NCBI RefSeq assembly: GCF_033807715.1
Contig: NC_084591.1
Location: 47,522,368 to 47,586,367, forward strand
Direction of reading: 5' to 3'
Length of the DNA stretch: 64,000 nt
DNA from: Cololabis saira
Taxonomy: Eukaryota > Chordata > Actinopteri > Beloniformes > Belonidae
Part shown: positions 13,201-25,400 of the stretch, piece by piece
How the letters are laid out: each line of letters opens with the position of its first letter
Numbering within the stretch: the first letter of the stretch is position 1
Position numbers and translations under genes: made by a program
The notes under the pieces: generated by a model
Databases searched by the model: none
Seen by the model: the letters and a program-made list of their open reading frames with translations, nothing else
What the model was told of the DNA's origin: nothing

Positions 13201-16200
13201 CCTTCTTGTAAACCTGGCTATACCGGTACTTTCTACCGTCTACAAATGCAGAAATGTTCATATCCTTCATTACATTTATGAAGTGATTAGTCTCCTCCTG
13301 GTCTTGTGTTTCTCCATGTTTATAAGAACTTCCTGGACTCAAAAGAGCGAGATTCCTTGTGAAAAGAAAGTGCAGAAAACTAATTCCTGGGGCCTCATTT
13401 ATAAAAGAGTGTGTAGGATTCATACCAAAAGTGCACGTAAACCCAAGAGCCGAAAATAGCGGGCGCAAAAAAAAATCCAGATTTATAAAACCGTGTGCAC
13501 GCACACTTGCAAGCAATGTTATCTTTATAAATCACAGTACAGCTGGAAGGTTGCACAGCTGAATTCGCCTCATATCCCGCCCTCTACACGCCCACTTCAT
13601 ACCATAAATGGGCAATGCAAACTACATGATGACTGTATTTGCATATAAATAAGCCTGCTGAGCATGTGCAGCGGCTTCCTGCAGCCTGTTTCTGCTGCGT
13701 CAGGATGAATGAGACGTGTCGAGCAACCGTGCCACTAAATTTCGCGGAGACTGAGATGGAGATGTTGTGGATGAGGTGGAAGACAGGAAAACCACATTAT
13801 TTGGTGGTCACAGTAGTGACATTACTAACAAAAATAAAGCGAGTGAGTTGCCTGCCAGAATCTGATGTCTGGCCGCGGGAGAGCGCACAGCAGCCCGTTG
13901 AGCGATAGCGCTGAAACGTCAGATTTTCAGATTATGAAGCTCAAGAATGAGATCAAGTCATATTTAGGCAGAAACAACCTTTCATTAACTGTATTTGGCC
14001 TTCAATCAATTTTTGGCAGGTAAAAAGACCCATTTTCAGGGGAGAAATCAGATTCTGGCAATCTCTTTTTGGCACGACACCGGCCCAGCGTGTCCTGCAC
14101 CGCGGACACGCCGGGCAGGTAGGATGATTTGACAGATGAAAATACGCCGTCAGATCACGCTTCCACATAGACCACGCTTCCACATAGACATCAACATTTA
14201 TCTATGTGGAAACGTGATTTGACGGTTTTTTTTTTCTTCCGCCAAAGCGTCGTACACATAGTGAAGCACTTTCTGACTTCCTGCTGTTAAATCGTCTATT
14301 TGCATGAAAAAGCCTTTGAAAAAATGGTACGGTAGTATTTTCTGCAGAGGTAGGACACCTCGGCAGAACACCGGCTTGGGTGTACATGGATCTATAAGTC
14401 ATTACATTACATTACATTAAAAGTATGACATGAATCTGGCTTCATTTCACCACCTCACCGCCTGCGTCGCCAGTTCTCCATATTTTCAAAATGTTCCTGC
14501 GCGAGGGTCAGGGTTGGCGTAGAGATACACAAATTTTTCGGTTCGTTTTTTCTTTTTAAATCCCAACCTTTGCGTAGATGGTGTTGAAGAATAATATAGA
14601 ATCCAGTTCAGGAATCCGCTGTGGTGTTGAGAGTTTTATTTAGTAGCCGGCGGTGAGTGGACCAGATGCAGTGCATGACTGGGTTGTTGTGCTGACCCAG
14701 AGTTGTTTGACAACAGGACTTTTATACAGTAAGTTCAAAGCACAAAAGGCAGGAAATACACAAGCCAAGTGAGAGACGAAAAGCAATTTACAGTCGGATG
14801 TGATCTGTGGCCAAATGTCATTATCGGGCATTTGGCATGACTGTCACTAAGTCCTAAATCACCCCATAGGGTTTTCTAGTGGTTCAAGTCTGTGTTGAAG
14901 CTACTTGCAAGGTGTTGTCTCTGCAGGGGTAGGAAGCTGAAGCTTTGCGTGACAATGTGTCTCAACAGTGGCATGCGCATTTTCCAAGCACTGTTTTGTG
15001 CGCAAGCAAGCTTTATAAATGAGGCCCCTGTTCCTTTTGATGGGGAAATCCCGTTAGGCTATACATGACCAAATATTCGGGTTAGAAAAGGAGTTCCCCA
15101 GGGCTCATATTCAGGTTTTTAAAAACCGGAATATGAGCAAATTCCGGTTATTCAAGTGGGCTATTGGTGTTTACATGGCCGTGCGCAACCGGGTTACTGC
15201 TAATATTCCGGTTAGAAAAGGGTTATTGATGCATATAAACGCAGTGAGAGTATCATTCCCTTTTTTCTGACACCATCACCAAAGAGCATTGAGTACCGGA
15301 CTAGTCCCAGGTTGCTGTGAGTCTTCTGAATTCTGCTCGAGCGAACTCTGCCACCGTACCGTGCTCCGTCGGTCGTCCCAGTCGGCCACCTCGTCCACCG
15401 GCAGCTGGAACTCCACCTGGCAAACTTCACATCTCATAGGCTGGTTCTTCAGAGTCACAGGCTGACTGGACCTGAAGGCAACGGTCACTTCCTTAGAACA
15501 ACCAGCGTGAAGATGACCAACCTGGCAAACAAAAACAAATATACATATACATATTAGGGCTGGGGATCGATTCAAATGTCAAGAATCGATTTGATTCCGA
15601 TCCTTAAGATTCACAATCAATTATCACGCTTTGATTCGATCCGATCTGATTCGATTCCGATATTGATTTGGGTTAGTGTTATTAAAACTGTTTTTTCAGC
15701 TGTTGCATGAATTATATACAGGACTATCTCAGAAAATTTGAATATTGTGATCATAGACGGATTACCGCATGGGCAAAGTGGGCGTGTGCCCAGGGCCCTG
15801 GAGCCAATGGGGGCCCTCGGCTTTCAAACATTTTTTTTTTTTTTTTTTATGTGTAAATTAAAATAAATTTACAAGCTCATAGGGCCCAATGAGAGGGCCC
15901 CGTTTTGTGTGATACGTTCATATATAAATAAAATAAATTGTAGGCTATAACTACGATAAAATGTGCATTGTGCGGTCAGTATAGACTAATTCCTACTTTA
16001 CAACTGTCTTGAACGCATCAGGGCCGTGAGCCTACGCGGATTGGCTGGAAAGCCTGATTTATGGTTCCGCGTTAAATCGACGCAGAGCCTCCGCGCATCG
16101 CCGCATACCCTACGCCGTAGGCGCTGCGTTGGTTTAACGCGGAACCATAAATCAGCCTTAACAGTTAGAGCCAATAATTTGCCGACTCGGCCATGAAGAA

Positions 16201-16538
16201 GATGAGCGCTAAACTTTAAAAGAGGACTAAGCATGAACAAAGTTTTATGGAAGAGTCAGCTACCATTGGTGAGTCAGTATAACCTTCATAAATAATTTCT
16301 TTATCAGAATGTCGTGTAGCTTTGACCATCTGCCTATTTGAACGTGCTTTGTGTTGTTGTCAACTAGACCGCCGAGTCTATTCTCTGTTCTAGAGCTCAG
16401 AAATGATGTTATAGACCGCTGTGTCTATATCTATCTAAATATATGGTGTAATGTTTTTTTTTTTGTATAAGCTGTATCAAAGATGGAACTGATCGTGACT
16501 GAGTTTTCAGCGCCATGTGATTGACAGCTGTCAGGCCG

Positions 16539-16623
<85 letters not shown>

Positions 16624-19600
16624 TCTGAACAAGTTTGTGACTTTACTCTGCTTTCTGCAGCATAGTCCTATAGGCTTAGCTCAATAAAAGTGAGAATAAA
16701 TGTAGTTTGATGGGCAGGATGAGGTGTTGAACGTTAAAATGACTATCATAAGGGCCCATGGAGAATGCTCCGCCCCCTCTGTACTGAGACCCACGCTCCA
16801 CCACTCCACCATCCACAATCACACGGTGTGATTGTGGATTCTCTGCGCCATTGTGTGACCAAACTGAGTGATTGGGGAGGGCATGCACCGTGCACGTAGG
16901 ATATTATTGTAGGTAGGGGCCCATAGCGAGTTTGTGTCCAGGGCCCGTGGTCATGATAATCCGTCCTTGATTGTGATAAAGTTCTTTATTTTCTGTAATG
17001 CAATTAAAAAAACAAAAATGTCATACATTCTGGATTTATTACAAATTAACTGAAATATTGCAAGCCTTTTATTATTTTAATATTGCTGATTATGGCTTAC
17101 AGTTTAAGATTAAGATTCCCAGAATATTCTAATTTTTTGAGATAGGATATTTGAGTTTTCTTAAGCTGTAAGCCATGATCAGCAATATCAAGTCTGGCTG
17201 GGAGAGCCAGCAGGTGCTGCTGATCTTCAATCAACCCCAGCTGCCACTAAACGCCAGCCCAGGCATAAAAGGAGACCTGGACCGTCACTCAGTGCTTGAT
17301 TGTACAGAACCCATGAGGTAACTAATCTTGCATTTCGGGAATTTTCTCCAACTTTTTCAGCCCTCAAGTTTGAACCTTTTTGCTTGCTTTAATCCCTCTT
17401 TGTTTTTTGTCCCTGTGTCTACGTTGCCTCCCTGGAAACCTCCTCGATGCCTCTGCTCCCCTCGCAGCCATCTCATGGATCTCTGTGACCCCCCGCTGTC
17501 AACTCACGACTGACCCTTGTCTCCTGGACCCCCAACCATCGCTTCCCCATTTCCTCTGCCTTCCCCTCCGGATCTCCCCCTGAGTTAGTTTTCTTTTTCC
17601 CCTTTACTTTAATAAACAGCCTTCTGGCTCTTTATTTAAATAGTTTGTGTCAAGCATATGAGCTTTGATGCACAGCTATGCGTTTCGGAGAATAAGCAGA
17701 GTGACTCGTTTTATCAGCTTTTAGCCTGCTGGCATATTTATTCAGTCATGCCACGTAAAGCTTTTCCATCAGGGATAAACTGGCACTCTCCGAGAGAACG
17801 TAATGACGTCCCACCCTGAGCGTACCGTAAACCTTATACAACAGGGTACCGTAACATATAGAGTAAGGGCCATCTAGTGACAACACTTAACAGTTTGGTC
17901 TCCTGCCTGTTTGTGGTCGGCTACTCGGGTTCACCTCAGGTTTTGGGTCGGACCATACAGTAAAAGCTATTAGAATGGAATGTGTTAATCACAGCTTTCA
18001 ACGATGTGTTTTAAAGCTACTACCTGCATGGCCCCATCATTCAACAGTTCCTGCACCATCCATTTCTTCCCTTAGTGTTTTACCTGTGGTGAAAATACAA
18101 CATGGTGTCCACTGGGAGGCCACTGGAACCTCACTGCCTGGGTGCTGCTGTGGTTGGTCATGGTGAAACGCTCTTCGTACAGACAGTCAACATGGCAGTC
18201 TCCAAAATGCAGCACCTCATAATTACCTTTAACAAAGAAAATGCCTTTGTAGGTAAATTCTCTTTGTTACGACGGAGTATTAGGGCCAAACTAAGACAAT
18301 CTTTTGGCACATCAGCATTGAATTATTATCAGTATAAGGACTTTAAAACGATTCCGTCTATTTGGAAGAAGGAACCACACAGACTTGGAAGAAATTGCGT
18401 CTTTTGTGGAAGAGGAAAATATTTCTGATCATCCTCATTGTTTCCTGAGAAACAACAAAACCTCTTTGAATGGAAGCAGATGGAACCACCGCTAGTATAC
18501 TATACTATACTATACTACACCAGACAGCTCCTCTTCCACAAAAGACGTACTGTATGTGCTCTTCCTGTTAGAGTTCTCATAAATTACGACTTTATTCTCG
18601 TAATATTACGACTTTATTCTCATAAATTACGACTTTATTCTCATAAATTACGACTTTATTCTCATATAATTATGACTTTATTCTCGTAATATTACGACTT
18701 TATTCTCGTAATATTATGACTTTATTCTCGTAATATTACGACTTTATTCTCGTAATTTCCCTTTTTTTTTGTCTTAGTTTGGCCCTATACTCAGTCGTAC
18801 TTTGTAGATAAAGAATAATGGTTACATTGTTAAGCAAACAGATTTTGTCATCACATCACAAGTGCTAAATGCAGTAAAATACCTTGTTTACACTGTCCTT
18901 GAATTCCCCCTCATTTCTAAACGGCATTACTCTCTGCTCTCTCTCGTGCTTTTCCCATCTTTTCATACCTTCACTTTTATAATAGTGATCATGATCCTGC
19001 GCTGAGCTGCTGATGTGATCCAGGGAGACCAGTTGCTGGTAAGCTTCTGCCGTGACTGGGATCGTGGTGTTGCCGTACTGGGTTTCCATCACCTGCACTG
19101 CCACGTTTGCCTCCACAGTCAAAGGTTTGTCGGAGCTGAAACTGATCTCAAACTCCACAGATTCGTTCCTGTTCAGCCTGAGCTTGGCTCTGTGCACCAA
19201 CGCACGCTCTGCACAAGAAGGAAAAATCATTTTCACCAGTGACAGACAAGTGAAATGCCTACATTTAGATCAGGGGTCGGCAACACAAGATGTTTTAGAG
19301 CCATATTGGACCAAAAACACAAAAAACTAATATGTCTGGAGCCGCAAAAAATGAAAAGTCTTGTATAAGCCTTAGAATGAAGACAACACATGCTGCATGT
19401 TTCTATATTAGTTAAAACTGAGGGAAGATGCACTTATGCACTTCGAGAAAAAAGTCGAGAAAAAAGTCAGAATGTCGAGATTAATGTTGAAGTACAATCT
19501 TGAGAAAAAAGTCGAAATGTCGAGATTAAAAAAGAAAGGAAAAAGGAAGAAAAAAAAGAAAAAAAGAAAAAAAAGGAAAAAGAAGAAAAAAAAGAAAAGA

Positions 19601-21463
19601 GAAAAAAAGGTCAAACATTTTTTAAAAAGCTCCAGGAGCCACTAGGGCAGCGCTAAAGAGCCGCATGCGGCCCGTGGCTCTGAAGCCACGGGTTGCCGAC
19701 CCCGGATTAAGATCATTATATAATGGAAATCTTACCTCAAGCAACACGATCACTGACAATACTGAATGTTAATTCAGTTGAAAGATTGTCTGTATTGTAA
19801 TGTTTAATTTTTCCCAAACATTTATCTTCCCAAAAAATGTTTATCTTTTCTTTTTTTTCTAAACTGATTAACTGGTCTAACAGGTTAAATCCAAAAAAGG
19901 AAAGCTGCAATCAGTGATGAACGGCCCTCCACCCTTGTGCACGTTCAGGCTGCAGTGGAAGCTTGTATGACTTGATGTAGATTCTTCAGACCTGGACATT
20001 TAGCGGATGAAACCAGCCAATTTTCACCAATTATGTTCAATTCAATTATGTTCCTTCATTGGCCTGAATTAGCCCCGCCCCTTCATCTGATTGGTCGATA
20101 TCTGATAGTTCCTACTTCCTGCTATAACTTTTGAATGGTTTGATATAGAGAGTCGTTGCTGGTTTCATCCAGTAAACGTCCAGTTCTGAAGAATCTACAT
20201 CAAGTCATACAAGCTTCCACTGCAGCCTGAACGTGCACAAGGGTGGAGGCCCGTTCATCGCTGCTTGCAGCTTTAATTTACAATTCTTATTGATCTTTTT
20301 TGAAGTTTGAATATTGAATTTGTGTTTGTTTTAAATGTGTTCCCCCACACTTCCACACCAAAGTAGCTCATATATAGAAGTATGAAGGAGCAGCACAAGG
20401 TGTATAGTGATGATTGATTAAGAAGGTGTTTGACTTTGTGTAATATACAACAGATTAAATATTTAACCTGATTTAATCCTGTGCTGTAAATAGGACAACC
20501 ATTTTGTTTGCTTAGTTTCACAACACTATAAAAATAAATTTGAAGTGTTACCTGAGGAAGTGGAGACCACGTGGCCGTCACCAGGAGCGTTGCAGCGTCT
20601 GAGGGCGAACACTCCATGTTCATCCAGCAGATCAACCTGGACCTGCAACAATTCTAGTAAGCTTTCTTCTCCAAACTGCTTTTTGTCTGTGTCTACTAAA
20701 TATGTTTTCATGGACACTTAAGATAATTAGTCAAGTGTGTTTTATACTTTATAAATCATTGTAGACTCTTTTCAAAATACAGATGTGAATAAACCTGTAG
20801 ATATGAACATGTATTAATATATGTAGATATATAGATGAATATTAAAGATATAGATATGTTATATGTAGGTATGTAAATAGATATATATTGAGTTGTATCA
20901 TATGTACAGTATTTGTGTATCTATATCTCTATTAATATATACTGATTTATAGTTATATGTAGATATGTTGATACATAGATTTATAGTAATTCGTATGTAT
21001 ATAATTGGAGGTAAATACATGAACCAGTGTATATATAGCATATCTACTCTTATATAGTTATTCAAACGTTATACCATTGCTGTCTATCGTTCTCTATTAT
21101 ATTGTAGTATTATAGTAAAGTAATGATAATGTAATACTATGCATTATAATTACTTCTATTATTACATACATACATAGTAACAACTAAATGCTGGGCGTTT
21201 GTTTTATTTTCTTTTGTTTGCCTTGATTTGTTTGATTTTGACTATATTTATATATACATATAATTGAGTATTATATCACTGTATTGAAAAGTTATTAATG
21301 TAGGTATGGGTGTTTTAGAAGTTAGCTTATTGAAACTCGTCTTGTTATACGTAAGAATGTATTTAGATTCAGGGGTAGGACTGGATTTAGAATGAAGTGT
21401 TTACTTCATTCCTACTCCGTTTCGAGCATGTTGGTGGATCCGTAAGGTCTGCCCAAGTGCTGT

Positions 21464-21527
<64 letters not shown>

Positions 21528-22390
21528 TTTTTTTTTTTAATTCTGTTTTTATACTTTTTTGTACTCCTTTTTTTATCATGCATGTTCGAAATAAAATCTT
21601 CAAATCAAATCAAATCAAATCTTCTCAAACTAAATCTCCTACCTCAGCTGGAACAGGTCCATCATTAAGCAGCACTAGAGGAAGAGTTCTCCTCCGCCCA
21701 ACAAAAACCCTTCTGAACTGCAGAACTGGGCTTCCTCTGCTGTCTCTCCCAGCAGGACGCACCACACACACACTTGGGAGGATTCCCTCTCCACTCAACT
21801 GGAATTCCAGCACCTTGCTCTGGAATATTGTTCTACATACACAATAAAACACAATGGGGAACAGTTGTCAACAAAGCTAAACAAGGGCTGGTACTATCCT
21901 TTCATTTGCTCAGAGTACAGTGGTAGCAGAAAGAAATGGACAAATGTTCATCACAAGCACACAGTGACTACATTTACATGCAGTCAAAATTGGGGTTAAG
22001 GTCAATATTCCGGTTACTGAAACATTGGGAATAATGTGTTTCCATGCGTGATCAAACAGGGTTATCCCCGTTTACATGGTAATTAATCATTTGGGATATC
22101 TGGATCAAACCAGCGACGCACGGAGAACGTCATGACGCAATTCCCCTCATTTCCGCTTCTTCTTCCTGTATCCAAATCCAAAACAACAACAATAACAGAA
22201 TGTAGCACCCTATAATGTAATAATTTCCTATAATATAATAATTTCCTGAAAATGTAATAACGCCTGAAAATGTAATAAAATCCAATAATGTAATAACTTC
22301 ACCAATAATGTAATACATTTTCAGGTGGGTCTTCTTCTTTTTTTTTCCCAAAACTGATAATGTAATACTTGACAAATAATATAATTAATA

Positions 22391-22487
<97 letters not shown>

Positions 22488-25400
22488 CGTCCAGAGTTCT
22501 ACATTTTGTGTTTTAAGTATCTAAGAATGTTATATACGCTGGATCTGAAACACCAGAATGACTATTGGGTTAAATTGCAGACTTTGAGTTCCATGTAATA
22601 AATTCCCAATAATGTAATAAGGTATTATGTAATGTAATGTAATAAGTAATAAGATATTACATTATTGGGTTTATTACATTTTTGATTAAGTTAAGTGCAA
22701 ATTTGATTACATTTTCAGGCGTCATTACATTTTCAGGAAATTATTACATTATAGGAAATTATTACATTATAGGAAATTATTACATTATAGGGTGCTACAC
22801 AGCAGCATGGCGGATAATGAACAGCCCAGTAGAAGTCTCCTTCTTTTGCTCTTTGGTGCTGGGACTGACCCACCAGGACTGAACACTATTCCTTGTCTCC
22901 TTCTTCATTAATGAAAGGTGAGAATGTGAAGAAATGGCAAATGGAGCCGGAGCTGTGCCGTCCGTATCCTGCTACCCATTTCCACCAGAGCAGCCCGGAC
23001 ACTCTGGATGAAGGTGCAGTCAGGACTGGTGGGAACTACGGTGGCCGAGACTCGCCTTTGCTGAAAAAAAAAGTAACGCTGCAAACAGAAACAAACGCCG
23101 CTGCAAATAAAAGAAACGCTGCAAACTAAAAGAAACGCTGCAAATATAAAGAAACGCTGAAAATATAAAGAAACTCCGCTGCAAACCAGTGTTGCACATT
23201 AAAAATTACACGTAGCGACGTTGAACACTAACCTTTTCACTTATTTTTTCGTTCGTTGTTCTTCTTATTCCTCGCTCTTCTTACTTCTTCCTTTTCACTT
23301 ACGTTTTCTTCGTCTTCTTCTTCTCCTCTCATGTAAAAACCACCAGTGCATCAGCAAAAATAGTCCCCGGTAATTCACTTCCATTGTGGCTTTTTTTTTT
23401 GCGTCGTTTTTTTTTAAATTTGCAGCGGCATTTCGTTATATTTGCAGAGTTTCTTTTATTTGCAGCGGCATTTGTTTTTATTTGCAGCGTTTCTTTAATT
23501 TTCAGCAATGGTGGTCTCGACCACCGTAGGGAACGGGTGGTAATGATGGAGTTACCAACGCTGACGGGCGGGAGGATTTCCGTATGTTGCTTCCTGGACT
23601 CAAAAGACCAAGATTCCTTGTGAAAAGAACATGCGCAGAAAACAAATTCCTGTTCCTTTTGATGGGGATATCCCGTTAGGCGTTTACATGACCCAATATT
23701 CGGGTTAGAAAAGGAGTGACCCTGGGGTCATTTTCGGGTTTTTAAAAACCGGAATATGAGCAAATTCCAGTTGTTCAAAGGAGTTATTGGTGTTTACATG
23801 GCCGTGCACAACCGGGTTATTGCTAATATTCCGGTTAGAAAAGGGTTATTGATGCATGGAAACGTAGTCAGAGATGCACTTATTTACCTCTTAAGTCCTT
23901 CTATTGTGGCCTCAAACACAACACTGTATTGTTGAACTGCCTTAGGTGTGAAGGTGACTGCAGCAAATTCATGCGACTGGTTTGGTATATCCAGTGTTGT
24001 AGCAGACAAATGAAACACATCCACATTTCCAGATCTCTGTGAGAAAACACATCCGTTACCTTTACATGTTCCATCTCTTGGATGCATTTACTCATGTTTT
24101 CCTAGCAGAGTTTGAAAAGCCTCACCTGAGTCCTGATACATCGGATGGCTAGATGGAGTGTGCAAGGGATCTTGCTGTTGTTTGTGAGTTTGAAGCGGGC
24201 CTGAGCACTTTGTCCAACCAGGACTCTGTTGAAGATAAACTTGTTCTCAGGCAGGACGTAAATGCTGTCAGCATTGCAGAACTGCTCAGAGGAGAGCTGG
24301 CTGCTGCTGTGGCACAGATGGTGTTCTTCAAATATAGAAGCCATGTCCAATGATATTTCTGCAAAACAAAAATAGGAAACTAGATGTGAGGGAACAACAC
24401 ATTCTCACTCCCAGCTCGTCAAAAACCGATGCTTGGTCAGGGCCCTTCGGCGTCAGTTTCTGACGCACAAGGTCGCCCTCAGCGTCTAAGCACCGACGCA
24501 GCGGGCTCTCAGCAGTTGAGTAAGTATTGGCCCAAAAGTCATTTTAAATAGTGGCGACGCACTCTGTATCTTTACTTCTGAAGGACTACCTGATATGCTC
24601 TTTTTATATCCCATTTAAGCTATTAACTGAGATGTTTCACCAGATTTTTATTATTCTTTTTAAATCACACCAGCAGACACAGACACGGTGGCTTGGTGGT
24701 TAGCACTGTTGCCTCACAGCAAGAAGGTTCCTGGTTCCACTCCCTGACCTGGCGGGGTCTTTCTGTGTGTAGTTTGCATGTTCTCCCTGTGCTTGCGTGG
24801 GTTCCCTCCGGTTACTCCGGCTTCCTCCCACAGTCCAAAAACATGCATGTAGGTAAACTGATGAGTATAAATGGCCCGTAAGTGTGAGTGTGAGTTTGTC
24901 TGGTTGTTTGTATACAGTATATGTGGCCCTGCGATGGACTGGTGACCTGTCCAGGCTGGGATAAGCTCCATCACCTTGACCCTAGAAAGGATAAAGCAGG
25001 TATAGAGGGAATGTGCACGCCGTCACAGATGCGAGTTCACAGTGGGTTACGTCCACTGAGTGTCAGAAAGACTGAGTGTCAGAAAGACTGAGTGTCAGAA
25101 AGACTGAGTGGCAGAAAGACTGAGTGTCAGCGTAAACTTTCAGTTTGAGCCACTGGAAAACATCTAAAATGGGAAAGAGCTGTTTTGGGATCGACTGTAC
25201 TCATAGATTTAGCAAGAAATCTGAGTTATCGTTTTACAGACTGCTGAAAAATAAGCTTAAGAGAGACAAATGGATCTCTGCAATTCACAGAAACAACTGG
25301 ATTCCAGACACCGAAACGTGGATTTGTGGTTCCCATTTTGTATCAGGTAATGTTGGATTTTTGGGTAGCTAACGTTAAACGGTCAAATCATAAAGTTCGG

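Larger units (their letters stand above)
12831..15245. mobile_element. PIF/Harbinger-like element, copy 3 (interrupted)
   Basis: Ends ACTACGTTTACATGCAGTC and GCATATAAACGCAGT. The interior on the minus strand (about 13070-13290) reads NHFINVMKDMNISAFVDGRK then FVRTPDQIKLRWKTLKKE, a Myb/SANT-like DNA-binding segment as encoded by Harbinger transposons. It is split by the element at 13389-15028. Confidence 0.8.
15752..16969. mobile_element. hAT-type element with perfect 8-bp duplication
   Basis: Flanked by ATTGTGAT on both sides (15744-15751, 16970-16977). Ends CATAGACGGATTA and ATAATCCGTCCTTG are inverted. It contains CCCAGGGCCCTGG, a palindromic MITE (16051-16158) and a (GT)n tract. No transposase frame was seen. 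Confidence 0.85.
15719..17188. mobile_element. Tc1/mariner-like MITE, copy 2, split by a hAT element
   Basis: It starts CAGGACTATCTCAGAAAATT and is interrupted at 15752-16969, resuming TTGTGATAAAGTTCTTTATT. It loses its right end at about 17188, where an unrelated segment begins. Confidence 0.75.
21966..23869. mobile_element. PIF/Harbinger-like element, copy 4 (doubly interrupted)
   Basis: Ends GACTACATTTACATGCAGTC and TGCATGGAAACGTAGTC. Two insertions split it: 22201-22800 (TGTAGCACCCTATAATG ends) and about 23037-23528 (ACGGTGGCCGAGAC ends). Comparison with the copy at 57758 shows the empty sites. Confidence 0.8.

Noticed and set aside
17194..17643. Solo LTR
   Set aside because: TATA-like and AATAAA motifs fit, but no 5-bp flanking duplication or second copy was found; kept only as a low-confidence note.
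24149..24364. Second long minus-strand frame over e27
   Set aside because: Shadow of the real hydin frame; lacks ASH motifs and does not join neighbours in phase.
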